The position numbers and the translations under genes are program-made. The notes beneath the pieces were generated by a model. It was given only the letters and a program-made list of their open reading frames with translations. It searched no databases and was not told where the DNA came from. A stretch of 64,000 bases of DNA from an uncultured Pelagibacteraceae bacterium (GTDB lineage Bacteria > Pseudomonadota > Alphaproteobacteria > Pelagibacterales > Pelagibacteraceae): positions 1 to 64,000 of the forward strand of contig CACMTZ010000005.1 in NCBI GenBank assembly GCA_902616725.1. Reading direction: 5' to 3'. How positions within the stretch are numbered: the stretch's first letter is position 1; each line of letters starts with the position of its first letter. Positions 35,382-43,101 of this stretch are shown in pieces.

Positions 35382-36564
35382 ATCTCTTGCAATATTTTTG
35401 ATCATTTCATCTTTTTTTCTGACATGCATTTTATCAATTTGGAAGATCATGGCTACACTGCAAGGTTTAAACTTTACTAATTTAAACACCACACCAGTTT
35501 TTTTAATTGGTATATTGTTATCTTTAGCATTTGTCTTAATCGGTAATAAACTTAACCACTTAATAAAGATTCTTTTATTATCTTTTATATTTTCAATTTC
35601 ATATTTTTACTTAAATGAGGCATCTCCATATTGGTATATATTTGGAGTTTTCTTAATTACTTTATTTTTTACGAACAAACTCAAAAAATATAATGTGCAA
35701 TCTTTACAGGAAGATTTCATATCTGAAAAAATTATTTTTGATTTTATTACCTTATTTGGCATTGTTTTCTTTGCATTTGTAATCTTATTCCCGTTTTACA
35801 TTATGCTAGTTACCAGTTTTAAAACTCAGATCGCTTTATTAGTAAATCCTTTAGACTTTAGTCTAGATTTTACCAAAAGTTTAACTGAGTTGTTCAAATC
35901 TTATTTTGTAATCTTTGAAACTTATAATTTTGGAAGATATATCTTAATAAGCTCAGCAGTTTCTATCGGAACTGTTATTGTCACATTATTATTTGCAATC
36001 CCTGCAGCTTATGCTGTTGCTAGATTAAACTTCTTTGGCAAAGACTTTTTATCAACTTCAATTTTAATTATTTATATGTTTCCAGCTATAGTATTAGTGA
36101 TCCCTTTATACACTGTGTTTAGTCAACTTGGATTAAGAAACTCAATCTTTGGCTTATTGATTGTTTATACAGCAACTACTTTGCCGGTCGCAATATACAT
36201 GCTGCAAGGATATTTCAAAAGTATTCCAAAAGAAATTGAAGACGCAGGCATCATGGATGGTCAAAATTGGTTTGGTATAATTTTAAAGATTATTATTCCT
36301 TTAAGTTTACCAGCTATTGCATCCGTTGCACTTTATGTCTTCATGATAGCCTGGAATGAGTTTCTTTTTTCATTGATGTTTTTAGATAGTCCTAAATCCT
36401 TCACTTTATCAAGAGCCATTCAATATCTAAGCGGTGATGCAGAAACACCACGTCAATATTTAATGGCTGGCTCTGTAATCGTTACTTTACCTGTACTTTT
36501 TATTTTCATATATTTTGAAAAATATTTAGTCAGCGGTCTAACAGCTGGTAGTGTAAAAGAGTAA
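35371..36564 (+). CDS. Sugar ABC transporter permease (MalG/UgpE type) with N-terminal membrane extension
   Basis: Second inner-membrane permease. I place the start at ATG 35371, which overlaps the previous stop by 11 bases and has GGAAAGAGG just upstream; an in-frame TTG at 35356 would add five residues. The protein of 397 residues is about 115 longer than MalG-type permeases, and the extra N-terminus has about four hydrophobic segments. The core begins near residue 120 with a transmembrane segment and VTSFKTQ, and has the EAA loop IEDAGIMDGQNWFG near 289. It ends SGLTAGSVKE, the typical MalG-family C-terminus that contacts the ATPase. Confidence 0.9.
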   Translation: MKFKSLAIFLIISSFFLTCILSIWKIMATLQGLNFTNLNTTPVFLIGILLSLAFVLIGNKLNHLIKILLLSFIFSISYFYLNEASPYWYIFGVFLITLFFTNKLKKYNVQSLQEDFISEKIIFDFITLFGIVFFAFVILFPFYIMLVTSFKTQIALLVNPLDFSLDFTKSLTELFKSYFVIFETYNFGRYILISSAVSIGTVIVTLLFAIPAAYAVARLNFFGKDFLSTSILIIYMFPAIVLVIPLYTVFSQLGLRNSIFGLLIVYTATTLPVAIYMLQGYFKSIPKEIEDAGIMDGQNWFGIILKIIIPLSLPAIASVALYVFMIAWNEFLFSLMFLDSPKSFTLSRAIQYLSGDAETPRQYLMAGSVIVTLPVLFIFIYFEKYLVSGLTAGSVKE

Positions 36565-36575
36565 TTTTTAGTACT

Positions 36576-38702
36576 ATGAAATTAAAGAGTTTTTTAAGAT
36601 CTTTTATATTTCTAATTCCTTTAATTCTGGTTTTTTCAAAATCTATGGCGGAGCCAACCTTTGTGCAAAGTAAATCAATCGATATAGGCTTTTATCTGGG
36701 ACTTACATTTAATAATGATGGTACAAAAATGTATACTGTAGAGAGTGATAAATCATCGGATGCAGTTGTCGAATATATATTAACTACTGCATATGACATT
36801 TCAACGGCAACAGTAAACAATACTAAAGTAGTGCATAGATCTGGAGGTGTTAATAAATTTGTACCATCACAAGTAGTGTTCAATAACGATGGAACAAAAA
36901 TGTTTATTTCTAACCATGCTGGTGAAAATACAATAGATTATTGGTCACTAAGTACTGCATTTGATATTTCAACTGCTACATTTAATGAAGCATTCGAATT
37001 GGATGGTCAAGAACAAAGAGCAAATTCAGTTGCATTTAATAATAATGGAACCAGAATGATTGTTGCTGGTGCAGGAAATATGTCCCAACATCGTATTCAT
37101 GAATATTCACTAGCTACACCATTTGATTTTAGTTCAGGAGTTACTCATCTTAATACTGAGGACCTAAGTTCTACTCTCGATTACATAGATGGAGTTACTT
37201 TTAATTACGATGGTACTAAAATGTATACCATTATAAGCGAAACTGGAGATGACGATGACATTTCTCAAATTTTTCAATTTAAATTAACTACACCTTATGA
37301 TGTCTCTACTTTATCCCTTGAAGGTACCTTGAATGTAAGTTCTCTTGTTTCATCAGATTCAAGAGAAATGGCTTTTAGCAACGATGGAAGTAAAATGTTT
37401 ATCATTGATGATAGTAATGAAAAAGTTCATGAATTTAACCTAAGTTGTAATTGGAGCGTAATTGATGGTGCTTGTGATGATCCAATAACTACTTCTGATG
37501 GGGGTAAAGATATTTTAAGCTCAATCGAGTCTCAAACAGCAACCGCTAAACAAATTGCCATCCACGCCACTACGCCAGTATTAAATCGTATGTTTTGGTT
37601 AAGACGTCATAGAAGTAATGACCAATTAAGTAACCAAAATATTAGATTAAATTTTTCAAATTCAATGATGGCCTCATTATCAGAAATGCTCCCGGTATCT
37701 AATAAAACTAATGAGGTGTTAGATAAACTATCGGATGAATGGTCATTTTGGAGTGAGGGCAGTATTAGTTTTGGAAGAGCAGGAGATACCTCACATTCTT
37801 CGTCAAAAAAAATTGATAGTAAAGGTATCTCGTTTGGAATGGATAAAAAGATAAGTGAAAATAAATTATATGGATACGCATTCCGGTATGGTCGAGATGA
37901 AGTGGATGTAGGCTCTTTTGGCACGACACTGGATACTGACTCTATTAGTTTGTCACTTTATGGAACTTTTCCTCATGATGATGAAAGATTTATTGAAGGT
38001 ATTTTGGGAGTAAGTAAGTTAAAGACTGATCATGTTAGAAAAGGCGGAGGGAATACTAGAACAGGTAATCGAAATGGATCACAAGTATTTGGTTCAGTTA
38101 ATTATTTTACCACTTATAAAAAAGAAAAATTCAATATTTCTCCTAATATAAGAATTGATCTCAGCTATACAGAATTATCTAAGTATTCAGAAACGGGAGT
38201 AGCTAGTCTTGTTTATAATAAACAAGTAGTTGAAACTGGAATGATATCTTCGGGTTTTAATTTAAGTAATATTATTGACTACAACACATTAACTTTCGAA
38301 CCAAATGCAGGTTTAGAATTTAGTTTAGACTTTAGCCCTACATCAGATGCAACATATAGGTATATCTCACAAACAACAGAATATACTAGAGGCATAGGTC
38401 AAGATTCTAAAAGTATTAGAGGCAATATTGGATTTGATTTAGAAATGGATAATGGTTTATCTATAATGACGATCTATGAAAGAAGTCAAAGTGAAATTGC
38501 TCATAGTGATACTTTATATATAGGGTTTGGCTATGTGCCTGATGAAAGTACTGAGTATGCTATAAAATTAGATAATAATGAAGCAACTTTAAATTATAAA
38601 AGAAATTTAAGTGGTTTTGATATCAGCATAAGTTCTAACTATAGTTTGATGAGTGAAATTCCCGAATATGGAACAAACCTTGAATTAAGAAATACATTCT
38701 GA
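36576..38702 (+). CDS. Autotransporter-like outer-membrane protein with propeller-type repeats
   Basis: A 708-residue secreted protein. Residues 1-25 form a signal peptide with a likely cut after SMA. The passenger part (about 26-290) has five repeats marked by FNNDGTKM-like motifs at residues 45, 102, 154, 209 and 267, spaced 52-58, each followed by an EYxLxTxYDIST-like strand. This suggests a beta-propeller. A linker with Cys291 and Cys300 leads to a C-terminal beta-barrel (about 388-708), rich in alternating aromatic strands and ending in Phe, the type V secretion signature. The passenger may stay attached at the surface. It starts 11 bases after the permease gene; the ligand is unknown. 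Confidence 0.82.
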   Translation: MKLKSFLRSFIFLIPLILVFSKSMAEPTFVQSKSIDIGFYLGLTFNNDGTKMYTVESDKSSDAVVEYILTTAYDISTATVNNTKVVHRSGGVNKFVPSQVVFNNDGTKMFISNHAGENTIDYWSLSTAFDISTATFNEAFELDGQEQRANSVAFNNNGTRMIVAGAGNMSQHRIHEYSLATPFDFSSGVTHLNTEDLSSTLDYIDGVTFNYDGTKMYTIISETGDDDDISQIFQFKLTTPYDVSTLSLEGTLNVSSLVSSDSREMAFSNDGSKMFIIDDSNEKVHEFNLSCNWSVIDGACDDPITTSDGGKDILSSIESQTATAKQIAIHATTPVLNRMFWLRRHRSNDQLSNQNIRLNFSNSMMASLSEMLPVSNKTNEVLDKLSDEWSFWSEGSISFGRAGDTSHSSSKKIDSKGISFGMDKKISENKLYGYAFRYGRDEVDVGSFGTTLDTDSISLSLYGTFPHDDERFIEGILGVSKLKTDHVRKGGGNTRTGNRNGSQVFGSVNYFTTYKKEKFNISPNIRIDLSYTELSKYSETGVASLVYNKQVVETGMISSGFNLSNIIDYNTLTFEPNAGLEFSLDFSPTSDATYRYISQTTEYTRGIGQDSKSIRGNIGFDLEMDNGLSIMTIYERSQSEIAHSDTLYIGFGYVPDESTEYAIKLDNNEATLNYKRNLSGFDISISSNYSLMSEIPEYGTNLELRNTF
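36708..37398 (+). repeat. Five in-frame propeller-type repeats in the autotransporter passenger
   Basis: Degenerate tandem repeats of about 156-174 bases in coding sequence, visible as FNNDGTKMY, FNNDGTKMF, FNNNGTRMI, FNYDGTKMY and FSNDGSKMF in translation. The DNA stretches AATGATGGTACAAAAATG and AACGATGGAACAAAAATG in the first two copies are close but not identical, so the duplication is old. Confidence 0.75.
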
Positions 38703-38734
38703 TTAATATAATTAAAAAAATTTACTTATTCATC

Positions 38735-38763
38735 TTGTTCAATTATAAATATTAGCATAAACA
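38735..38763 (+). promoter_or_regulatory. Possible promoter for tRNA-Leu
   Basis: A TTGTTC (38735-38740) and a TAAACA (38758-38763) lie 17 bases apart in the 79-base gap between the autotransporter stop and tRNA-Leu. The expected start near 38770 would be 12 bases ahead of the mature tRNA end. The match is moderate and such pairs are frequent in AT-rich DNA. Confidence 0.3.
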
Positions 38764-38781
38764 CTCATGAAATTCATTAAT

Positions 38782-38867
38782 GCCCTCGTGGTGAAATTGG
38801 TAGACACAAAGGACTTAAAATCCTTGCCGCTTGCGGAGTGCCAGTTCGAGTCTGGCCGAGGGCACCA
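38782..38867 (+). tRNA. tRNA-Leu (anticodon UAA)
   Basis: Acceptor arms GCCCTCG and CGAGGGC pair fully and an encoded ACCA ends the gene at 38867. The anticodon loop CTTAAAA gives UAA. The long variable arm (CTTGCCGCTTGCGG region) is as expected for a class II leucine tRNA. The nadK ATG begins 4 bases after the CCA, so processing frees the nadK message 5' end if they share a transcript. Confidence 0.96.
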
Positions 38868-38871
38868 TTAA

Positions 38872-39642
38872 ATGAATAGAGTTCAAATCATATCCGATAA
38901 AAATCAAAGATCTTTAAAAATAAAATCAGCAATCCAAAAAAAAATTAAACAGAGTTCTGTGAAAAGGTCTAATATTATAATTGTTATCGGTGGTGATGGT
39001 TTTATGCTTCAAACACTAAAAAAGAATAGAAAATCAAAAAAGTTTTTTTATGGTGTAAATTCTGGGAGTTATGGATTTTTGATGAATAAATTTTCATCAA
39101 AGAATATCATAAGTAATTTACATAAAGCCAAAATGATAACTATATCTCCTTTAGAGATGTCTGTTAAAAATAATAAAAACCAAACAAAAAAACATATTGC
39201 TATAAATGAAGTTTCAATTTTAAGACAAAGTAGACAAGCAGCATCCTTATCAATTAATCACGGCTCCAAACAAGTTATAAAAAAATTAGTCTCTGATGGG
39301 GTTCTTGTTTCAACACCAGCTGGGAGCACTGCATATAATCTTTCAGTTCATGGGCCAATTTTAAGTTTAAACTCAAAGAAACTATCTATTTCACCTATAA
39401 GTCCATTTAGGCCTAGAAGATGGAAGGGAAAAATTGTAAGTGATAGGTCAAAAATAATGATCAAAAATTTAAATCCTAAAAAAAGACCTATCAGTGCTGT
39501 TGCAGACAACATTGAAATAAGAAATGCTAAAAATATAATAGTAAAAACAAATCAAAAAATAAAATTTAATCTTTTATATGATAAAAATAAAAGTCTTCAG
39601 AAAAAGATAAAATTAGAACAATTACGTAAAGAAACCTCTTAA
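38872..39642 (+). CDS. nadK: NAD kinase
   Basis: Phosphorylates NAD to NADP. The 256-residue protein has the diagnostic GGDG at residues 40-43 (IIVIGGDGFMLQTL), GVNSGSYGFLMN, and the substrate-binding SDGVLVSTPAGSTAYNLSVHGPIL stretch split by a loop. The length is typical of alphaproteobacterial NadK. The ATG at 38872 starts only four bases after the tRNA-Leu CCA end, with no recognisable ribosome binding site outside the tRNA. It is unrelated in function to the sugar genes that follow by 17 bases. Confidence 0.95.
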   Translation: MNRVQIISDKNQRSLKIKSAIQKKIKQSSVKRSNIIIVIGGDGFMLQTLKKNRKSKKFFYGVNSGSYGFLMNKFSSKNIISNLHKAKMITISPLEMSVKNNKNQTKKHIAINEVSILRQSRQAASLSINHGSKQVIKKLVSDGVLVSTPAGSTAYNLSVHGPILSLNSKKLSISPISPFRPRRWKGKIVSDRSKIMIKNLNPKKRPISAVADNIEIRNAKNIIVKTNQKIKFNLLYDKNKSLQKKIKLEQLRKETS

Positions 39643-39659
39643 TAATAAGTAAAAATTTT

Positions 39660-40976
39660 ATGAATTATAAAAATTTGTTAAAATCAAAAAAATTTAAGAT
39701 TGGTGTATGGGGCACGGGATACATTGGTCTATCGACAATGGTTTATTTTTCTAAGAAAAATATTAAATGTGTTGGTTTTGACATCAACAAAGAAAAAGTT
39801 AGAAAAATAAATTCAGGAACGATTCCTTTAAAAGATTTAGAGAAATGGTTTGGGTTTAATATTAAAAAGATTGTTCAAAAGGGTTATTTGAAAGCTACCA
39901 CAAATCCTGACGATTTAATTTCAGAAAAATTCATTGCTCACTTCATAGCTGTTCCAACTGAAAAAGATGGAAAACCTTATTATAAACCATTAATGAGTGT
40001 GCTTAATAATATTGCAAAAATTAGAAATAAAAAAACAAAAATACCACCATTAGTAGTTGTGGAGTCAACTCTTGCACCAAAAGTTTCAGATAAAAAGATT
40101 TTACCATTTTTAAAGAGTAAAAAATTTCAAATCGGTAAAAATATTCTATTTTCTGTAGCACCTAGAAGAGATTGGTTTATTGAGGGTGTGAAAAATTTAG
40201 AAAATCTTGATCGGGTTTATGGTTCAACTGATAATCATTCTGCCAAAGTTACAAAGGATATTCTATCAATAGTCTGTAAAAAATTGCACATTGCAACATC
40301 TTATAAAGTATCTGAAATGGTTAAAAGTGTTGAAAATGCTTATAGACATATGGATATTACTCTCGCAAATCAACTTTCTATAGCTTTTCCCAAAGATGAT
40401 ATTAGAGAGGTTTTGAAATTAGTTGGAACAAAATGGAATCTTGAAACTTTTCATCCTGGTATAGGAGCTGGAGGTTATTGTATACCACTATCCAGCAGAT
40501 ATGTTTTATCTCAAATAAAAGATAAAAATAAACTTACTTTATTAAGAGAAACTATAAAAACAGATGACAATATGGGTTCGAAAATAGCAAATTCGCTTGT
40601 CAAAAAAAAATTAAAAAAAATTGGTATTCTTGGACTATCTTATAAAGGTGATTTAAAAGTTAGTGTTTTATCTAAAGTTATTCCATTGGTAAAATCTTTA
40701 AAAAAGAAAAAATTAAATGTTAAACTTTTTGATCCATATTTTACGAGAGAGGAAATTAAAAAAGCTACAGGTGTTGAAACATTTAAATTTCCAAGTCAAC
40801 TTGCAAAATTTGATTGTTTAATCGTTACTGTGAGTCACAAACAATTTAGAATATCGCCGGGCAAATTAAAGAGATATTTGAAAAATTGTAAATTTATTAT
40901 AGATCACGAAGGTGCATGGCAAGATTATAAGTTAGCAAATAAATATTTTTTGACCGGTGGTAATGGCTGGCTATAA
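39660..40976 (+). CDS. Nucleotide-sugar (UDP-glucose/UDP-HexNAc) 6-dehydrogenase
   Basis: Oxidises C6 of a UDP-sugar to a uronic acid for acidic polysaccharide. The 438-residue protein has an N-terminal NAD-binding GTGYIG at 18-23, AVPTEKDGKP near 100, catalytic Cys274 in GIGAGGYCIPLSSR, and a C-terminal UDP-binding domain with LGLSYKGDLKVS. The WecC/WbpO/TviB type is closest. The usual SPER-PG motif is replaced by SVAPRRDWF. The epimerase gene follows by 15 bases, a pairing that recalls the TviB-TviC or WbpO-WbpP systems for GalNAc uronate. The exact sugar is inferred. Confidence 0.85.
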   Translation: MNYKNLLKSKKFKIGVWGTGYIGLSTMVYFSKKNIKCVGFDINKEKVRKINSGTIPLKDLEKWFGFNIKKIVQKGYLKATTNPDDLISEKFIAHFIAVPTEKDGKPYYKPLMSVLNNIAKIRNKKTKIPPLVVVESTLAPKVSDKKILPFLKSKKFQIGKNILFSVAPRRDWFIEGVKNLENLDRVYGSTDNHSAKVTKDILSIVCKKLHIATSYKVSEMVKSVENAYRHMDITLANQLSIAFPKDDIREVLKLVGTKWNLETFHPGIGAGGYCIPLSSRYVLSQIKDKNKLTLLRETIKTDDNMGSKIANSLVKKKLKKIGILGLSYKGDLKVSVLSKVIPLVKSLKKKKLNVKLFDPYFTREEIKKATGVETFKFPSQLAKFDCLIVTVSHKQFRISPGKLKRYLKNCKFIIDHEGAWQDYKLANKYFLTGGNGWL

Positions 40977-40991
40977 TTTTGATATCAAATA

Positions 40992-41900
40992 ATGAAAAAA
41001 ATTAAATCTATAGTGACCGGTGGCGCAGGTTTTATTGGCAGCAACTTGGTTGATAGATTAGTAAAAGAAGGTCATAAAGTAATAGTTTTAGATAATTTTG
41101 TTTCAGGTAAAAAAAGAAACTTATCACATCACTTAAAAAAGAATGTGAAAATTTTTAAGCTAGATATTTCAAAAAAATTGAAATTTGATAAATACTTTAA
41201 GGGTGCGAATTATGTATTTCATTTGGCAGGTTTAGCAGAGATCGTACCAAGTATTAAAAATCCCAAAAAGTATTTTATCAATAATACTCTTGGAACTTTA
41301 AATATGTTGGAGGCAGCTAGAAAAGTGAAAGTTGATAAATTTATCTATGCTGCTTCATCAAGCTGTTATGGTTCACCCAAAAAAATTCCAACTTCAGAAA
41401 CTGAGAAAATTGACACAAAACATCCTTACGCATTTACAAAATTTTTAGGTGAAGAAGCAGTGATGAATTATGCAATTTTTTTTGGAATGCATAATATTTC
41501 TTGTCGTTTTTTTAACGTATATGGACCCAGATTGAATACAACAAGTCAATATGGAGCTGTATTTAGTAATTTTTTAACTCAAAAAAAAAAGAATAAACCT
41601 TTGACAATTGTTGGTAATGGAAAACAAACTAGAGATTTTATACACATAGATGATTTAACTAATGCATTTATTAAGTTGTCTAAGAGTAATTTAAAAAACA
41701 AAATTTATAATTTAGGTTCAGGTAAAGAAACTTCAATCAATCAAATCGTAAATATTATTGGAGGAAAAAAAATTTTTATTCCTAGAAGACCAGGTGATCC
41801 CAATCGATCATGTGCAAATATTCAAAAAATACAAAGAGATATTAATTGGAAACCAGAAATTTCAATTAAAGAGGGTATTCAAAGATTATTTAATAATTAA
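40992..41900 (+). CDS. NAD-dependent UDP-sugar 4-epimerase-like protein (SDR)
   Basis: Extended SDR of 302 residues. NAD-binding GGAGFIG is at 10-16. SSSCYG has the catalytic Ser, and Tyr146/Lys150 in HPYAFTKFLGE form the YxxxK pair. RFFNVYGPR and RDFIHIDDL are typical of UDP-glucose/UDP-HexNAc 4-epimerases. It is somewhat shorter than WbpP/TviC (about 340). Next to the dehydrogenase it probably switches glucose- and galactose-configured uronates or HexNAc. Its stop shares a TTAA with the stop of the convergent GT4 gene. Confidence 0.85.
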   Translation: MKKIKSIVTGGAGFIGSNLVDRLVKEGHKVIVLDNFVSGKKRNLSHHLKKNVKIFKLDISKKLKFDKYFKGANYVFHLAGLAEIVPSIKNPKKYFINNTLGTLNMLEAARKVKVDKFIYAASSSCYGSPKKIPTSETEKIDTKHPYAFTKFLGEEAVMNYAIFFGMHNISCRFFNVYGPRLNTTSQYGAVFSNFLTQKKKNKPLTIVGNGKQTRDFIHIDDLTNAFIKLSKSNLKNKIYNLGSGKETSINQIVNIIGGKKIFIPRRPGDPNRSCANIQKIQRDINWKPEISIKEGIQRLFNN

Positions 41901-42940
41901 TTATTTTTAATAATTTTAGATATTTGTTTAAACATATCTTTTTCATGTGGAAAATTATTTTGTTCTATATCTATTTGTATTTTTGAATAATTTTTCATAA
42001 TAAATTTTGTTGTTTCAACAAAAGATTCCGGATTTCTTTTTGAAACAAAAATTCCTTTTCTATCTTTTATAATATGTGCGATATCTTCGAATATTAAAAC
42101 TGGTCTTCTTCTTACTAAAGACTCATCAACGACATATGGTTGCCCTTCCGTGTAAGATGGTAGAACTAATATATTGTGATTATCGTAAGTATTAATTAAG
42201 TCTTGCCTATTAGAAATATATCCTGGAAAATTGATGTTGTTTGTATTTTTCATATTTGATTGGAACTCTTCTTTATGTTTTAAATTATTTGTTTTTCCTA
42301 TGATTGATAATTCAGCATCAAGATTTAAATTCTTAAACATTTCTATAAATTCATTGATACCTTTTACGGGATTAATTCTAGCAACATATAAAAATCTAGC
42401 TTTATCAATTTTGGCTTCTTTAAGATTTAAAAACCATTTATCATCCAAAGAGGAAGAATTTATTACATGAAAATTTTCTTTTTTATCATAAAGTCTATCG
42501 TGAAGAGCTATAACAGTTGAGTTAGAAGTAATTATGTTATACATTAAATTATATATCCATACCGACCAAGCACCTAATAAATTTGCCCATTCCTCGTGCC
42601 CACTGCTTATCAAGTAAACATAAACTTTTTTTTTGAAAATGAACAAAAATAGTGAAGCAATAAAAGTATATGGAGTTATACAAATTATATAGTATTTATT
42701 GTCTTTATTTTTAAAAGTCGATAATACAAAAAAAATAAATTGAATAATATTTGATGCAACTTTCACCTTATTTAAATTTAACTCATGACTTTCGTTAATT
42801 TCAGACTTTCTAACTATATATTCAACATTAAAATATCTGTTTAGCCCCTCAGGAAGTATCTTAAAGTTATAATTTCTTGAAAAAAATTTACCATTATTTT
42901 TTGAAACTCTTTCATTATTCAGTACAATTAAATTCTCCAT
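41897..42940 (-). CDS. Glycosyltransferase family 4-like protein
   Basis: GT-B fold glycosyltransferase of 347 residues. The C-terminal half shows RFLYVARINPVKGINEFIEMF (about 182-202), ELSIIGKT and LPSYTEGQPYVVDESLVRRRPV (about 257-278), the typical donor-binding loop with the family Glu. The N-terminal half is divergent and includes a hydrophobic stretch (about 94-110) that may touch the membrane. It lies downstream of tRNA-Thr and rlmB on the same strand and converges with the epimerase. Acceptor and sugar are unknown; surface glycan synthesis is likely. Confidence 0.8.
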   Translation of the reverse strand: MENLIVLNNERVSKNNGKFFSRNYNFKILPEGLNRYFNVEYIVRKSEINESHELNLNKVKVASNIIQFIFFVLSTFKNKDNKYYIICITPYTFIASLFLFIFKKKVYVYLISSGHEEWANLLGAWSVWIYNLMYNIITSNSTVIALHDRLYDKKENFHVINSSSLDDKWFLNLKEAKIDKARFLYVARINPVKGINEFIEMFKNLNLDAELSIIGKTNNLKHKEEFQSNMKNTNNINFPGYISNRQDLINTYDNHNILVLPSYTEGQPYVVDESLVRRRPVLIFEDIAHIIKDRKGIFVSKRNPESFVETTKFIMKNYSKIQIDIEQNNFPHEKDMFKQISKIIKNN

Positions 42941-42968
42941 TTTACTTTATAACACAAAAATATTTAAA

Positions 42969-42986
42969 AACTAAATGACATTAGTT
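42969..42986 (-). terminator. Possible terminator after tRNA-Thr
   Basis: On the minus strand AACTAA and TTAGTT form a 6-bp stem around TGTCAT, followed by T-rich TTTAAATATTTTT. It lies 7 bases past the encoded CCA of tRNA-Thr and ahead of the GT4 gene. The stem is short and AT-rich, so it may be weak. Confidence 0.4.
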
Positions 42987-42992
42987 GCGAAG

Positions 42993-43068
42993 TGGTGCCC
43001 CCGCACGGATTCGAACCGCGGACCTATTGATTACAAATCAATTGCTCTACCAGCTGAGCTACAAGGGC
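42993..43068 (-). tRNA. tRNA-Thr (anticodon UGU)
   Basis: Read on the minus strand, the 76-base gene opens GCCCTTG and closes with its partner CGGGGGC (two G-U pairs) plus encoded ACCA. D-arm AGCTCAGCTGGTAGAGC and T-arm GGTTCGAATCC are standard. The anticodon loop TTTGTAA gives UGU. It lies 33 bases downstream of rlmB on the same strand. Confidence 0.96.
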
Positions 43069-43101
43069 ATGCGCAATAATTATTAATAATTTATTAATTA
43101 A

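Noticed and set aside
38782..43068. Integrative island between tRNA-Leu and tRNA-Thr
   Set aside because: No integrase, no visible direct repeat of a tRNA end, and nadK within the segment is a core gene.
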